Source: Ferdinandcohnia sp047246645 (GTDB lineage: Bacteria > Bacillota > Bacilli > Bacillales > Bacillaceae_L). Taken from it: a stretch of DNA of 64,000 nt. The stretch covers positions 1-64,000 of the forward strand of contig NZ_JBFOKR010000010.1 of the NCBI RefSeq assembly GCF_047246645.1. Reading direction: 5' to 3'. Below the pieces are notes generated by a model. It had not been told where the DNA came from, made no database searches, and saw nothing but the letters and a program-made list of their open reading frames with translations. Every line of letters starts with the position of its first letter. Within the stretch, counting starts at the first letter, position 1. The position numbers and the translations under genes are program-made. This document shows, one piece after another, positions 50,716 to 60,102 of this stretch.

Positions 50716-52203
50716 TTATTCAGAAATCGGCCACCAATGGAAGCCATCCTTTTCTAATAATTCATCAGCTGCTTTAGGTCCCATAGACCCAGCTTCATAG
50801 TTAGGGTATTCAGTAGCGATTTGGCTTTCCCAAACCTTAGAGATAGAGTCTACAAACCTCCAAGAGAGTGCGACCTCATCCCAATGTGTAAAGTTAGTTG
50901 CATCACCCATCATACAGTCGTAAATTAATTTTTCATATGCTTCAGGAGTATTAATTCCATCAATACAATTTACACAGTAATCCAGCTCTACGGGTGTTGT
51001 TTTTGTATTTTGACCAGGTCTTTTAGCATTAAGATGTAAGGTAATGCCCTCATCAGGCTGGATGTTGATGATTAATAAGTTCGGGTTTTGCGGTTCCTTA
51101 TCTTGCTTGAAATATAAATCCATAGGAATATCTTTAAACTGAACAATGATTCTTGTAGATTTTTTTTTCATGCGTTTACCGGTTCGGATGTAAAATGGTA
51201 CTCCAGCCCATCTGAAATTATCAATAAGTAACTTTCCTGCAACAAAGGTTGCAGTATTCGATTGAGGATCTACATTGTGTTCCTCACGATAACCAGGTAC
51301 TTGCTGTCCGTTAATTGTTCCTGGACCATATTGACCTCTAACAAAATAATTATGTACTTCTGAATCTTCTAATGGTCGTAAAGAGCGCAGCACTCTAATT
51401 TTCTCACTGCGAATTTCATTTGTATTTAATTTAATAGGTGGTTCCATTGCTAATAGAGAGACCATTTGGAGCATATGGTTTTGCACCATATCACGAAGTG
51501 CACCAGATTTTTCATAATAACCACCGCGATCCTCTACGCCTAAGACCTCACTGGAAGTGATTTGTATATTTGAGATATAGCGATTGTTCCAGAGTGGTTC
51601 GAAAATGGCATTCGCAAAACGGATTACCTCAATGTTTTGGACCATTTCTTTACCTAAATAATGATCAATACGGTAAATTTGATCTTCTGAAAATGCGTGG
51701 CGAATTTGCTCATTGAGTTGCTGGGCAGAAGGCAAATTGTGGCCGAACGGCTTTTCAATAACTAAACGAGAATAACCATCAGTAGCTGTTAGTCCCTCAG
51801 CTTTTAGATTTTCAGCAATTGTGCCAAAAAATTCAGGTGCCATGGCTAAGTAAAAAATGCGATTACCTTCCGTATGATAGGTTGAATCTAGTTCTTCTGC
51901 CAATAGCTTTAATTCTTTATATGAGGAGCTATCATTTACATTAAAAGCATGATAATAAAAATGCTCAGAAAATGAAACTATTTCATTTTTTGAATCCCCT
52001 AAACCTTCAGAAATAGACTCTCTAACATTTTGTCTAAATTCATTATGATCAAGTGGTCGTCTAGCGACACCAATGACTGCAAAGTCTTCAGTAAGCTTTC
52101 CTTTTGTATAAAGATTATAAATAGAAGGATATAACTTTCTATTTGCTAAATCACCTGTTGCTCCAAAAATTACTACAATTGTCTTTGGTGCTGAATATGT
52201 CAT
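50716..52203 (-). CDS. zwf: Glucose-6-phosphate 1-dehydrogenase
   Basis: A 495-residue NADP enzyme that oxidises glucose-6-phosphate to 6-phosphogluconolactone, opening the oxidative pentose phosphate pathway. Coenzyme-binding FGATGDLANRK (residues 13-23) and the substrate-binding signature RIDHYLGKEMVQN (near 177-189; His and Lys catalytic) are intact. The minus-strand start has GTGGGG upstream. In B. subtilis gnd is close by; it is not seen here. Confidence 0.96.
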   Translation of the reverse strand: MTYSAPKTIVVIFGATGDLANRKLYPSIYNLYTKGKLTEDFAVIGVARRPLDHNEFRQNVRESISEGLGDSKNEIVSFSEHFYYHAFNVNDSSSYKELKLLAEELDSTYHTEGNRIFYLAMAPEFFGTIAENLKAEGLTATDGYSRLVIEKPFGHNLPSAQQLNEQIRHAFSEDQIYRIDHYLGKEMVQNIEVIRFANAIFEPLWNNRYISNIQITSSEVLGVEDRGGYYEKSGALRDMVQNHMLQMVSLLAMEPPIKLNTNEIRSEKIRVLRSLRPLEDSEVHNYFVRGQYGPGTINGQQVPGYREEHNVDPQSNTATFVAGKLLIDNFRWAGVPFYIRTGKRMKKKSTRIIVQFKDIPMDLYFKQDKEPQNPNLLIINIQPDEGITLHLNAKRPGQNTKTTPVELDYCVNCIDGINTPEAYEKLIYDCMMGDATNFTHWDEVALSWRFVDSISKVWESQIATEYPNYEAGSMGPKAADELLEKDGFHWWPISE

Positions 52204-52427
52204 TACAATACCCCACTTTTTTACAACGTTTATTTTTCAATGTCTACTCAAATATTTAATTTTAGACCTTTGATATAATGAAAGCAAATAATATATTTTT
52301 AATTAGTGTTCCATCCATAGAAATCTTTAGCCGTTATTAACAATACAATCTATTTTTTATCTAGTAAAGTGAAATAGTTCATGTATAATGGAAAAAATAG
52401 GATGGAAACTGGAGGCACATATCACAT

Positions 52428-53627
52428 ATGCAGTGGCATAAACGAATAATAGAAAATAAGTTCTTAAATTTTATCGTAGTTTTTGCATTTATTATGATTT
52501 TAATTAGCTTTTATTCAAGTTCATTTTATTTATTTGCTTTTTCTAGTACGTTTTTTTTGTTTGGAGTACTAAGTAAATGGTATTTAAAGCATGCCGCGAA
52601 TGGAATGCTTATTAATCAGAATCGGCAAAAGGTTAAGTTATTCCCTAATGAGACAGGAAGTATTGATATTCAAATTGAGCAATATGGGAGAATTCCTATA
52701 CTAAATAGTAAACTTCATTTTTTCTTAGATAACGTGGTCGATTGTCATCCGTTAAGCAAGGGGGAGCAAAGACAACAAGTAGAGGCAATTATTCCTCTTA
52801 CGATGTCAGCAAAGGAAGCTTTACATATTTCCTTACCGATTTATGCCAAAAGGCGAGGGTTTGCAAAAATTAGGAGTGTTTATTTTACATTACAGCATCC
52901 ATTCGGTTTTGGTATTGCTGTAATGGAATACAATCAACCTTTGTATCACGAAATTATCATTTATCCAACGCCAATTTCTGTAGATGGAATTGAGCAAATT
53001 CTTCCAAAAAGGCAGGGGAACTATTCAAATAGACGATCATTATTTGAACAGCAAAACTCTCCAATTGGAACCAGGGATTACAGATCGGGTGACCCTTTTA
53101 ATCGGATTCATTGGTTGGCCACAGCTAAAACGCAAACATTACAAACGAAAATCTATGATAAGACCTCGTTATTTGCATGGTCGATAATTGTCACTATAAA
53201 GGATGGCAATGGTCTAATTTCTAATTTAGAAAATGTAATGAGTTACATAACATACATTTGTCATACAGCAACTCAAAAGAATATTATGTTTGAACTATTT
53301 ATCAATATTCGGTCTGCTGGTAAAGTTCCATTTTTCCATCTACCGCTTGGTACCGGTGCTGAACAATTAGATAAAGCGCTTGAAATGCTTGCTAGAGTTA
53401 ACCAGCATTCTGTTTTAATTTCGTTGGAACGAATGATGCTATTCATTGCAAAGCATCATACACTTGCACCCTATGTCATTTTCTCGGGTCCACCACAAGA
53501 AGATGTGGAAATGATGAAGAGTCTTTTGCTTCGAAACGAAACAATCTATCAGGTAGTTGATCAGGGTGAAACGGGATATTTACAGCCTTTAAGTAGGAAA
53601 TCAACAAGTTCAGTGGTGAACAGGTAA
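52428..53627 (+). CDS. DUF58 domain membrane protein
   Basis: A 399-residue protein with two N-terminal membrane helices (about residues 12-45) and a C-terminal DUF58 (vWA-like) region marked by YRSGDPFNRIHWLATAKT (near 220-237). DUF58 proteins commonly accompany MoxR ATPases and transglutaminase-like membrane proteins. Here the next gene (28 bases on) is a DUF4129 protein and no MoxR is in the window. A TATAAT at 52384-52389 may be its -10. Function unknown; a cell-envelope role is a guess. Confidence 0.85.
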   Translation: MQWHKRIIENKFLNFIVVFAFIMILISFYSSSFYLFAFSSTFFLFGVLSKWYLKHAANGMLINQNRQKVKLFPNETGSIDIQIEQYGRIPILNSKLHFFLDNVVDCHPLSKGEQRQQVEAIIPLTMSAKEALHISLPIYAKRRGFAKIRSVYFTLQHPFGFGIAVMEYNQPLYHEIIIYPTPISVDGIEQILPKRQGNYSNRRSLFEQQNSPIGTRDYRSGDPFNRIHWLATAKTQTLQTKIYDKTSLFAWSIIVTIKDGNGLISNLENVMSYITYICHTATQKNIMFELFINIRSAGKVPFFHLPLGTGAEQLDKALEMLARVNQHSVLISLERMMLFIAKHHTLAPYVIFSGPPQEDVEMMKSLLLRNETIYQVVDQGETGYLQPLSRKSTSSVVNR

Positions 53628-53655
53628 TTATTATAGGGTTAATCGGGGGATTATC

Positions 53656-54861
53656 ATGAGACGAGATATTTTTCTGCGAATCTATCATTATAGTATTGAA
53701 GCATTACTCTTATATATTATTAGTTTTATTTATTTTATGCATGAAGGAATTGTCTCACCAATTTTACCATTTCTGACTGTAATTGGTGGAGGACCGCTAA
53801 TCATGTTAGGCCTTTTTTATTTATTTAAAAAGAGGCCATATTGGTTAGTAATTCTATCAGGACTAATCAGTTTTGGATTAGGCTTCCTTGTTAGTGATAA
53901 ACTAGAACTTTTGATTATCATCGTCATCTTTGTTATTTGGAGAGTACCTGCTCATCTTAATGAGGCAGATATGAAACATGAACTTTCGATATTAGGAATA
54001 ACGTTCATAACAGCGATTATCGTTTATCTAATGAATTCTTTTGTTGATTATACATACAGTTATGTAGTCTTACTTCTAACATGTTTCCAGGTCATATTAG
54101 TAATGGTTGGTAGATTTATAGATGGCTTATTAAGTAGCCAGTTTTCGGATCATGATGGAATGAAGAGACAAGTTAAATGGGTTACTATTGTTATAACAAG
54201 TATGATTGGAGCAGTTACAATCCTTACATTTGCCTTGCCAATTCTAAAGGTGACATTTTTTTATGTAATAAAGGGAATTTTTTTTTTCTTCGGGATATTA
54301 TTAACGCCTTTACTTTACTTTCTTTTAGGACAGGAAGATTTTTTGAAAAAGTTTTTTGATGCGCAATATCCTGATGAGGAAACTGAACAAGTAGAGCCAG
54401 TTCAATATAGCGATCTTATTGATATGGAACAAGCAACCTATAATCCATTGTTTGGATGGACGTTGCTTATAATTGTTCTAGTAGTATTACTTATTTGGTA
54501 CTGGAAAAAATATAGAACTAGAGTTATTAGTGTGCAGGGTGCGAATGAGATAGTAATGAATACGTCAATACTGACGAACAAGGGCGTGTCACGTTTCACT
54601 AAAAGTAAACCACCGAAGGATTATGTTCGCCGTATATTTTACGAATTGGAACGTTATGCAGCTAAACATAAAATGGGGCGGTTGAAGGACGAGACTGCTA
54701 GGGAGTGGCTTACAAGATTAGGGTATATGGAAGACAATGAATTTGTAATTTATTATGAAACTGTCCGATATGAAGAGGAGTCACTTACAAAGGAACAAAA
54801 AGAGCAGTATGATAAAATAGTAAAAGAAATAAAACGAAAAATGAAAGAAAATAAAGAGTAA
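53656..54861 (+). CDS. DUF4129-type membrane protein, TgpA-like without transglutaminase core
   Basis: A 401-residue polytopic protein: about seven to eight helices in residues 15-240, another at 270-287 (LLIIVLVVLLIWYWKKY), and a C-terminal DUF4129-like domain (RRIFYELERYAAKHKMGRL, TAREWLTRLG). This is the membrane-helix plus DUF4129 layout of TgpA/YebA proteins, which are ~700 residues long and have a transglutaminase domain between; that domain is missing and there is one Cys only (within a helix). ATG 53656 follows CGGGGGA. It forms a pair with the DUF58 gene. Confidence 0.8.
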   Translation: MRRDIFLRIYHYSIEALLLYIISFIYFMHEGIVSPILPFLTVIGGGPLIMLGLFYLFKKRPYWLVILSGLISFGLGFLVSDKLELLIIIVIFVIWRVPAHLNEADMKHELSILGITFITAIIVYLMNSFVDYTYSYVVLLLTCFQVILVMVGRFIDGLLSSQFSDHDGMKRQVKWVTIVITSMIGAVTILTFALPILKVTFFYVIKGIFFFFGILLTPLLYFLLGQEDFLKKFFDAQYPDEETEQVEPVQYSDLIDMEQATYNPLFGWTLLIIVLVVLLIWYWKKYRTRVISVQGANEIVMNTSILTNKGVSRFTKSKPPKDYVRRIFYELERYAAKHKMGRLKDETAREWLTRLGYMEDNEFVIYYETVRYEEESLTKEQKEQYDKIVKEIKRKMKENKE

Positions 54862-54876
54862 TCGGAGGATATTTGT

Positions 54877-55800
54877 TTGGAAGTTGTATTCTTAGGAACG
54901 GGTGCGGGAGTTCCGGCAAAAGAACGTAATGTAACATCAATTGCTCTTCAATTGCTAGAGGAGAGAAGAGCCGCATGGCTATTTGATTGTGGTGAGGCTA
55001 CCCAACATCAAATATTGTATACATCAATAAAACCAAGAAGAATTGAAAAAATCTTTATAACTCATTTACATGGTGATCATATTTTTGGTTTACCTGGTTT
55101 TTTAGGTAGTCGTTCCTTCCAAGGTGGAGAAGCATTGTTAACTATTTATGGACCAAAAGGTATAAAGACTTTTGTAGACACTTCACTGAAGGTGAGTGGG
55201 ACGCATCTTCGCTATCCACTTGAAGTTGTTGAAATCGAAGAGGGTATTATTTTTGAGGATGACCAGTTCTATGTTGAAGCAAGGGAGCTAGAACATGGAA
55301 TTCAAGTTTACGGATATCGAATTGTTGAGAAGGATTTACCTGGAACACTTTTGGTAGACAAGCTTATGGATGAAGGGATAAAGCCTGGACCGCTCTACCA
55401 GCGAATTAAGGAAGGCAAGACGGTAATTCTTGAGAATGGAAAAGAAATTAATGGCAAGGAATACATAGGACCTTCTAAAAAAGGAAGAATTATTACCATT
55501 CTGGGTGATACCCGGTATTGTCAAAAAAGTATTGAACTTGCTAAAGATGCAGATTTACTAATACATGAAGCAACCTTTAGTAGTAATGAAGCTGAACTTG
55601 CATATGATTATTTTCATTCAACAACCACTCAAGCTGCCGAAGTTGCAAAGCAGGCAAATGCAAAAACACTTGTACTAACTCATATTAGTTCAAGATATCA
55701 GGGAGAAGATAGTCAACAACTCCTTAAGGAAGCGTGTACTGTTTTTTCACCAACTTACATTGCTAAAGACTTTATGAAATATGAAATAAATTCGAAATAG
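54877..55800 (+). CDS. rnz: Ribonuclease Z
   Basis: A 307-residue zinc endonuclease that removes the 3' trailer of CCA-less tRNA precursors. The metallo-beta-lactamase motif THLHGDHIFGLPGFL (near residues 62-76) supplies the zinc ligands; later ligands are in GDTRYC and VLTHISSRY, and the exosite arm lies near 150-190. TTG 54877 follows TCGGAGGA, and the protein begins MEVVFLGTGAGVPAKERN, as usual. Adjacent to the DUF4129 gene by 15 bases, so probably co-transcribed with it. Confidence 0.95.
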   Translation: MEVVFLGTGAGVPAKERNVTSIALQLLEERRAAWLFDCGEATQHQILYTSIKPRRIEKIFITHLHGDHIFGLPGFLGSRSFQGGEALLTIYGPKGIKTFVDTSLKVSGTHLRYPLEVVEIEEGIIFEDDQFYVEARELEHGIQVYGYRIVEKDLPGTLLVDKLMDEGIKPGPLYQRIKEGKTVILENGKEINGKEYIGPSKKGRIITILGDTRYCQKSIELAKDADLLIHEATFSSNEAELAYDYFHSTTTQAAEVAKQANAKTLVLTHISSRYQGEDSQQLLKEACTVFSPTYIAKDFMKYEINSK

Positions 55801-55847
55801 TAGAATGATAATAATCCCAACTAGAAAAACATGATGGAGGTAGTATA

Positions 55848-56597
55848 GTGAATCAAATAATAGATACAATCATGAATCATCGATCAATTCGAAAGTTTGA
55901 GGAAAAAGCTCTATCCGAAGATCAAATTCGTACTATCGTTGAGAGTGCGCAAGCGGCCTCAACTTCTAGCTTTATTCAAGCATATTCAATTATTGGAGTG
56001 AAAGACAAAGGACGTAAACAGCAACTCGCGGAGATTGCTGGAAATCAAACTTATGTTGCAGAAAACGGACATTTTTTCGTGTTTTGTGCAGACCTGCATC
56101 GCCATCAGGTTTTGAGTCAAATGGAGAATCGTGATATTACAACGTCCTTACAAAGTACAGAAAAATTCATGGTAGCTGTGATAGATGCTGCATTGGCAGC
56201 ACAAAATGCTGTTATTGCGGCAGAATCTATGGGTCTAGGTGCTTGTTATATTGGGGGATTACGAAATAATCTTGAAGATGTTTGTCAAGTATTAAAGGTT
56301 CCTGAACGGGTTATACCGCTCTTTGGTATTGCAGTCGGTTACCCAGATCAAGAGCCAGGGAAAAAACCAAGGTTACCATATGAACATGTCTATCATGAGG
56401 ATGAATATCAACAGGATGAAAAAGTGTATGTGAAACAACTGCAAGAATACAACAAGATAATATCGGAATATTATCTAGAACGAACAGATGGAAAACGATC
56501 AGATACGTGGACGGAACAAATGGTGAATATGCTTGAAAAACCGAAGCGAATGTATATGAAAGAGTTTGTTAAAAAGCAGGGCTATGACTTAGAATAA
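55848..56597 (+). CDS. nfrA: NADPH-dependent FMN oxidoreductase / nitroreductase (NfrA type)
   Basis: A 249-residue flavin reductase of the NfsA/FRP family, acting on FMN, nitro compounds and quinones with NADPH. Recognised by IMNHRSIRKFEEKALSEDQI (residues 5-24), QAASTSSFIQAYSIIGV (FMN site), and GLGACYIGG. It has the length of B. subtilis NfrA. GTG 55848 follows ATGGAGGT. It is followed by a run of hairpins and is convergent with namA. Confidence 0.92.
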   Translation: MNQIIDTIMNHRSIRKFEEKALSEDQIRTIVESAQAASTSSFIQAYSIIGVKDKGRKQQLAEIAGNQTYVAENGHFFVFCADLHRHQVLSQMENRDITTSLQSTEKFMVAVIDAALAAQNAVIAAESMGLGACYIGGLRNNLEDVCQVLKVPERVIPLFGIAVGYPDQEPGKKPRLPYEHVYHEDEYQQDEKVYVKQLQEYNKIISEYYLERTDGKRSDTWTEQMVNMLEKPKRMYMKEFVKKQGYDLE

Positions 56598-56599
56598 GG

Positions 56600-56803
56600 T
56601 GTCTCGAGGAGACAACTTTTCTTTTTAGCAGATAGGAAAGCATAAAATTATTTCCTATCTGCATAACTGCAACTACGCCTCTGCTGTCTCCTAAAGGCTC
56701 GGCAATCGCCGAGTTTTCTAATAGGCAGAGTTTTATATAGTGACTTCTTTACTAGTAATCTATAAATGAATAAAGGCAATATCATAGAGATATCGCCTTG
56801 TTT
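56600..56803. terminator. Cluster of four stem-loops, nfrA / namA
   Basis: TGTCTC/GAGACA (56600-56614) followed by T-rich text; GCAGATAGGAAA/TTTCCTATCTGC (56628-56662); CTCGGC-AATC-GCCGAG-TTTT (56698-56717); and AAGGCAATATC/GATATCGCCTT (56773-56799, one mismatch). The first and third are plus-strand terminators; the fourth can serve both strands. The role of the second is unclear. Confidence 0.75.
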
Positions 56804-56850
56804 TAGGTAAGTAATTTGAAATCCGATACTTTCAGTAGGATTTTGGTGTT

Positions 56851-57867
56851 TTACCAGCCTCTTTCGTATTGGACTGGCCCTTCGATTGATACTCCTAGTT
56901 CTTTTGCTGCAGTTCTTGGCCAATAAGGATCACGTAATAACTCACGGGCAATGAAGATTAAGTCTGCTCTTTCGTTACGAAGTATTTCTTCTGCTTGAAT
57001 GCCTCTTGTGATGAGACCAACAGCCCCAGTTGGAATTTTCGCTTTGTTCCTGATTAATTCCGCATAACCTACTTGATAGCCAGGGTAGACATCAATTCTT
57101 GCTGGTACAACTGCCCCAGAGCTAACATCAATGAGGTCAACCCCTTGTTCTTTCATACGCTTAGCGTAATCCACATAATCTTCAGGAGTTAATCCGCCTT
57201 CTGTATAGTCATGTGCAGAGACACGAACAAACAGAGGACCTTCCCAAACATCTTTCACTGCATCAATAACCTCACCAAGGAGACGGTACCGATTTTCATA
57301 GCTTCCGCCATATTTATCTTCTCGTTTATTAGAAAGCGGTGATAAAAATTCATTTATTAGGTATCCATGTGCTCCATGGATTTCAATGATATCGAAACCA
57401 GCTTCCTTTGCTCGTTTTGCCCCATCTCTGAATGCTTGAACAATTTCCTCTATCTCAGGAATTGTTAATTCCTTTGGTGTCTTTGAGTTTTCATTGAAGG
57501 CGATAGCAGAAGGTGCAACAATTTCTCCTTCAACAGTAGCTTTTCTACCTGCATGTGCAATTTGTATGGCTGTCTTTGAACCATGTGCCTTCATCATATC
57601 CACTAATTTTTGTAGACCAGGGATATGTTCATCACTCCAAATTCCTAAGTCTTGAGGGGAGATTCTTCCTTGCGGTGTAACTGCTGTCGCTTCCACCATA
57701 ATGAGACCCACTTGGCCAACAGCACGGCTTACATAGTGAGTATAATGCCAATCCTCAACTTTACCATCTTGATTATGACTAGAGTACATACACATCGGTG
57801 CCATAACAATTCTATTTTTTAAAGTAACATTTTTAATTGTATAAGGTGAAAATAAAGCTGTGTTCAT
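56851..57867 (-). CDS. namA: NADPH dehydrogenase NamA (old yellow enzyme, YqjM)
   Basis: A 338-residue FMN ene-reductase that reduces alpha,beta-unsaturated aldehydes and ketones with NADPH. FMN site APMCMYSS (Cys26 tunes the flavin), HAGRKATV with the active-site His, and EIHGAHGYLINEFLSPLSNKR (recognisable by HGAHGYL). The C-terminal arginine finger GW is present. Start 57867 has TGGAGGT upstream; the longer frame from 57927 lacks a signal. Reads from the glycosyltransferase side. Confidence 0.95.
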   Translation of the reverse strand: MNTALFSPYTIKNVTLKNRIVMAPMCMYSSHNQDGKVEDWHYTHYVSRAVGQVGLIMVEATAVTPQGRISPQDLGIWSDEHIPGLQKLVDMMKAHGSKTAIQIAHAGRKATVEGEIVAPSAIAFNENSKTPKELTIPEIEEIVQAFRDGAKRAKEAGFDIIEIHGAHGYLINEFLSPLSNKREDKYGGSYENRYRLLGEVIDAVKDVWEGPLFVRVSAHDYTEGGLTPEDYVDYAKRMKEQGVDLIDVSSGAVVPARIDVYPGYQVGYAELIRNKAKIPTGAVGLITRGIQAEEILRNERADLIFIARELLRDPYWPRTAAKELGVSIEGPVQYERGW

Positions 57868-57932
57868 AATTTTGAAACCTCCAATTTTATTTCGATATCC
57901 TAAGGAAATTATATCATTTAATGGCAATATAG

Positions 57933-59078
57933 TTAAATTTTATCCATTTTTCTCAATTCTTTTAAACTGTATTTTGTTCCTCTCCACATCACTCCACCTC
58001 TTATGAATGTTAATATACTTGCTCGTGCAATTGAGTATATAAACAACAATGAAGTAATCGGAAAAACAATAAACAGTAAAGGGGAGAAAGTTGTTATTTT
58101 TTTAGTTGTTAACGTGTATGAGCATCCAAGAAGAAAGATAATGAGTATACTCAAAAGAAAATGTATGCTATCACCTGTAAAAAGGGTAATATACGGAAAT
58201 ATTGTAGATACAAATGTACCAATTATAGCTAAAAAGACCATAGAAACCCTGTAATGTAATCCTGCAAAGGTGTTTTTTTCAAGACCAGTAAATGCTGCTC
58301 GTAAACTGGGATACCAGTCAACAGAAAGTAAAGACAGTCCAGATACGATTCTTTGTTTTAATCCAGTTGCTTTAATTTTAAAGCCAAGCTGAAGATCATC
58401 GTCAGGTCTAAGAGAAATTGCTTTATGAGTACCGATCTGTTCGTAGGCCTGACGTGAAAGTAAGTTAAAAGCTCCTATTCCAGTTCCAATCTTTGAACGA
58501 TCTTTATTTGCTAACCAGGGTCTTTTGAAATAAGAGAAACCAAATAAGAAAAAGGAAACAAAGGTCTTTAACCAAAATGTCTGTGCGGAAAGATTAGGAG
58601 CAATTGTTAGATGATCAATTTCTTCCATTTGAAGAAAGCTCATTGCTTTATGTATTACCTCTGGCTGATACATTACATCGGCATCTGTAAATAATAGGTA
58701 ATCACCTTTTGAGTGTAAATATCCTTGGTACATAGCGTGATTTTTACCTAACCAACCTGTAGGTAATTTAGAAATATGGATTACTTTGAGCCTGTTATTT
58801 TTTATTTGTAATTTTTCCAATACTCTTCCGGTGTCGTCTGTAGAACGATCATTCACTACAATCCATTCAAGATTATGATATGTCTGAGTAAATTGTGTTT
58901 CTAGACTTTTAGCAATAGAGTCTTCTTCATTTCGAGCTGCAACAATTATTGATAAAAGTGGAGTTTTATCAATCGTTTGTATGTCTTCTAGCCTTTTAAT
59001 GCTTCTAAACCCTAAAATGCCATTTAGTAAAATGAATGTCCAAAAGATTAGATTGGACAGGAGTATAAATGTTATCAT
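57933..59078 (-). CDS. Membrane family 2 glycosyltransferase
   Basis: A 381-residue GT2 enzyme: N-terminal helix (residues 2-22), GT-A domain (about 40-230) with LLSIIVAARNEEDSIAKSL, VVNDRSTDD (nucleotide-sugar Asp) and FTDADV (metal-binding DxD type), and about three C-terminal helices (285-370). It resembles the CrtQ/HpnB-like enzymes that glycosylate carotenoid or hopanoid lipids; acceptor unknown. It lies 65 bases upstream of namA on the same strand and may be co-transcribed. Confidence 0.82.
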   Translation of the reverse strand: MITFILLSNLIFWTFILLNGILGFRSIKRLEDIQTIDKTPLLSIIVAARNEEDSIAKSLETQFTQTYHNLEWIVVNDRSTDDTGRVLEKLQIKNNRLKVIHISKLPTGWLGKNHAMYQGYLHSKGDYLLFTDADVMYQPEVIHKAMSFLQMEEIDHLTIAPNLSAQTFWLKTFVSFFLFGFSYFKRPWLANKDRSKIGTGIGAFNLLSRQAYEQIGTHKAISLRPDDDLQLGFKIKATGLKQRIVSGLSLLSVDWYPSLRAAFTGLEKNTFAGLHYRVSMVFLAIIGTFVSTIFPYITLFTGDSIHFLLSILIIFLLGCSYTLTTKKITTFSPLLFIVFPITSLLFIYSIARASILTFIRGGVMWRGTKYSLKELRKMDKI

Positions 59079-59136
59079 CTTAGCACTTCCTTCTACAGCC
59101 TTTCCTTTATTGTACTTTTTACATTCTGTATATGCA

Positions 59137-59170
59137 GTAAAAAAAGCACCGACAAATTAGTCGATGCGCA
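59137..59170 (-). terminator. Terminator of the secreted-protein gene (minus strand)
   Basis: On the minus strand GCATCGAC (59167-59160) pairs with GTCGGTGC (59153-59146), one G-T pair, and is followed by TTTTTTT. Confidence 0.82.
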
Positions 59171-59181
59171 AATTCAAAAAT

Positions 59182-59991
59182 TTAATAAGCTTCCTCGGCT
59201 AGCTTTTTTCCTGTCTCTGTGCTTTGTAGGATAACCTCTGCTGGAATATATTTATTTTCTTGTTTATTGAAAATATATCTTGTTTCATAATAGGCGATTA
59301 CATCATAGTGAGCAATTCCTGATATAGACTGTCTTGTTACAATCTCTTGTGGTTTCATTTTCGTGAATTTTTCAAAGCGATAATCAGATATTGGGGCTAC
59401 ACAGGTAGTAATATCAGATAACCGTTTTTGTAACTCTTTCTTATCTGGAAAATCCTGATACCTTTGTTTTGATAATGGTATTGTTGCTGCAAGTTTTCTT
59501 TGTTGATCTTTAAAATGGACTTGAAAATTCCCCTTATATTTCATTGAAAATCGTTGCTTGGTTTGTTCTGTCCAATCCTCTGAATTTTGATCAGTGAAGA
59601 TTTCTTCAATTCCATCATCTACATAACTAAGCACAGTTAATCCGGTAATTCCGCCACTCCCTACAGAACGGAAATATAAGAGAATGTCGAGTTTCCCATT
59701 TTGTAACACATCAACGAACTTCATATCAGCTAGTTGATATAAATCGTTTTTATTATCGTAAGAACCTATCTCTTTTCCGTCAATCTTAAGTGCCCATTCA
59801 TTCGCTAAATCATATTGGTTTTTACGAGCAAATAATTCGATTACTTCCTTCTCTCCATCACCATCTAAGTCAATATAATCCTTTTGAATAATTGCAAAAG
59901 GACCATACGATGATTCGGACTGCTGGGCAAGTGTTACTCCCTGAAAACTAAAGAAAAGGAACAGTATCAGTAAAATACGAGTAAAAGTCAT
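59182..59991 (-). CDS. Secreted protein of unknown function
   Basis: A 269-residue exported protein with a signal peptide (MTFTRILLILFLFFSFQGVT, cleavage near AQQ). After it comes IIQKDYIDLDGDGEKEVIELF, a calcium-loop or VCBS/FG-GAP-like segment with D-x-D-x-D. No enzymatic motif seen; two Cys-free lobes and one CVAP. Start 59991 is chosen because AGAGGTG is six bases upstream and it begins the signal peptide; the frame is open to 60051. It lies close to the CAP-domain gene and may share its transcript. Confidence 0.72.
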   Translation of the reverse strand: MTFTRILLILFLFFSFQGVTLAQQSESSYGPFAIIQKDYIDLDGDGEKEVIELFARKNQYDLANEWALKIDGKEIGSYDNKNDLYQLADMKFVDVLQNGKLDILLYFRSVGSGGITGLTVLSYVDDGIEEIFTDQNSEDWTEQTKQRFSMKYKGNFQVHFKDQQRKLAATIPLSKQRYQDFPDKKELQKRLSDITTCVAPISDYRFEKFTKMKPQEIVTRQSISGIAHYDVIAYYETRYIFNKQENKYIPAEVILQSTETGKKLAEEAY

Positions 59992-60102
59992 CTTCATCAC
60001 CTCTTTTACTAGGGTAACCAAATAATGAGATGGATATAGATGGAATTTCATCTGGTTTCACCGTCGTAAAAGTGGAAGTAGCCTAACGATTGTATTTTCG
60101 CT

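Noticed and set aside
56648..56923. Minus-strand frame of 91 codons between nfrA and namA
   Set aside because: It crosses three hairpins and the end of namA in another frame; composition is not protein-like.
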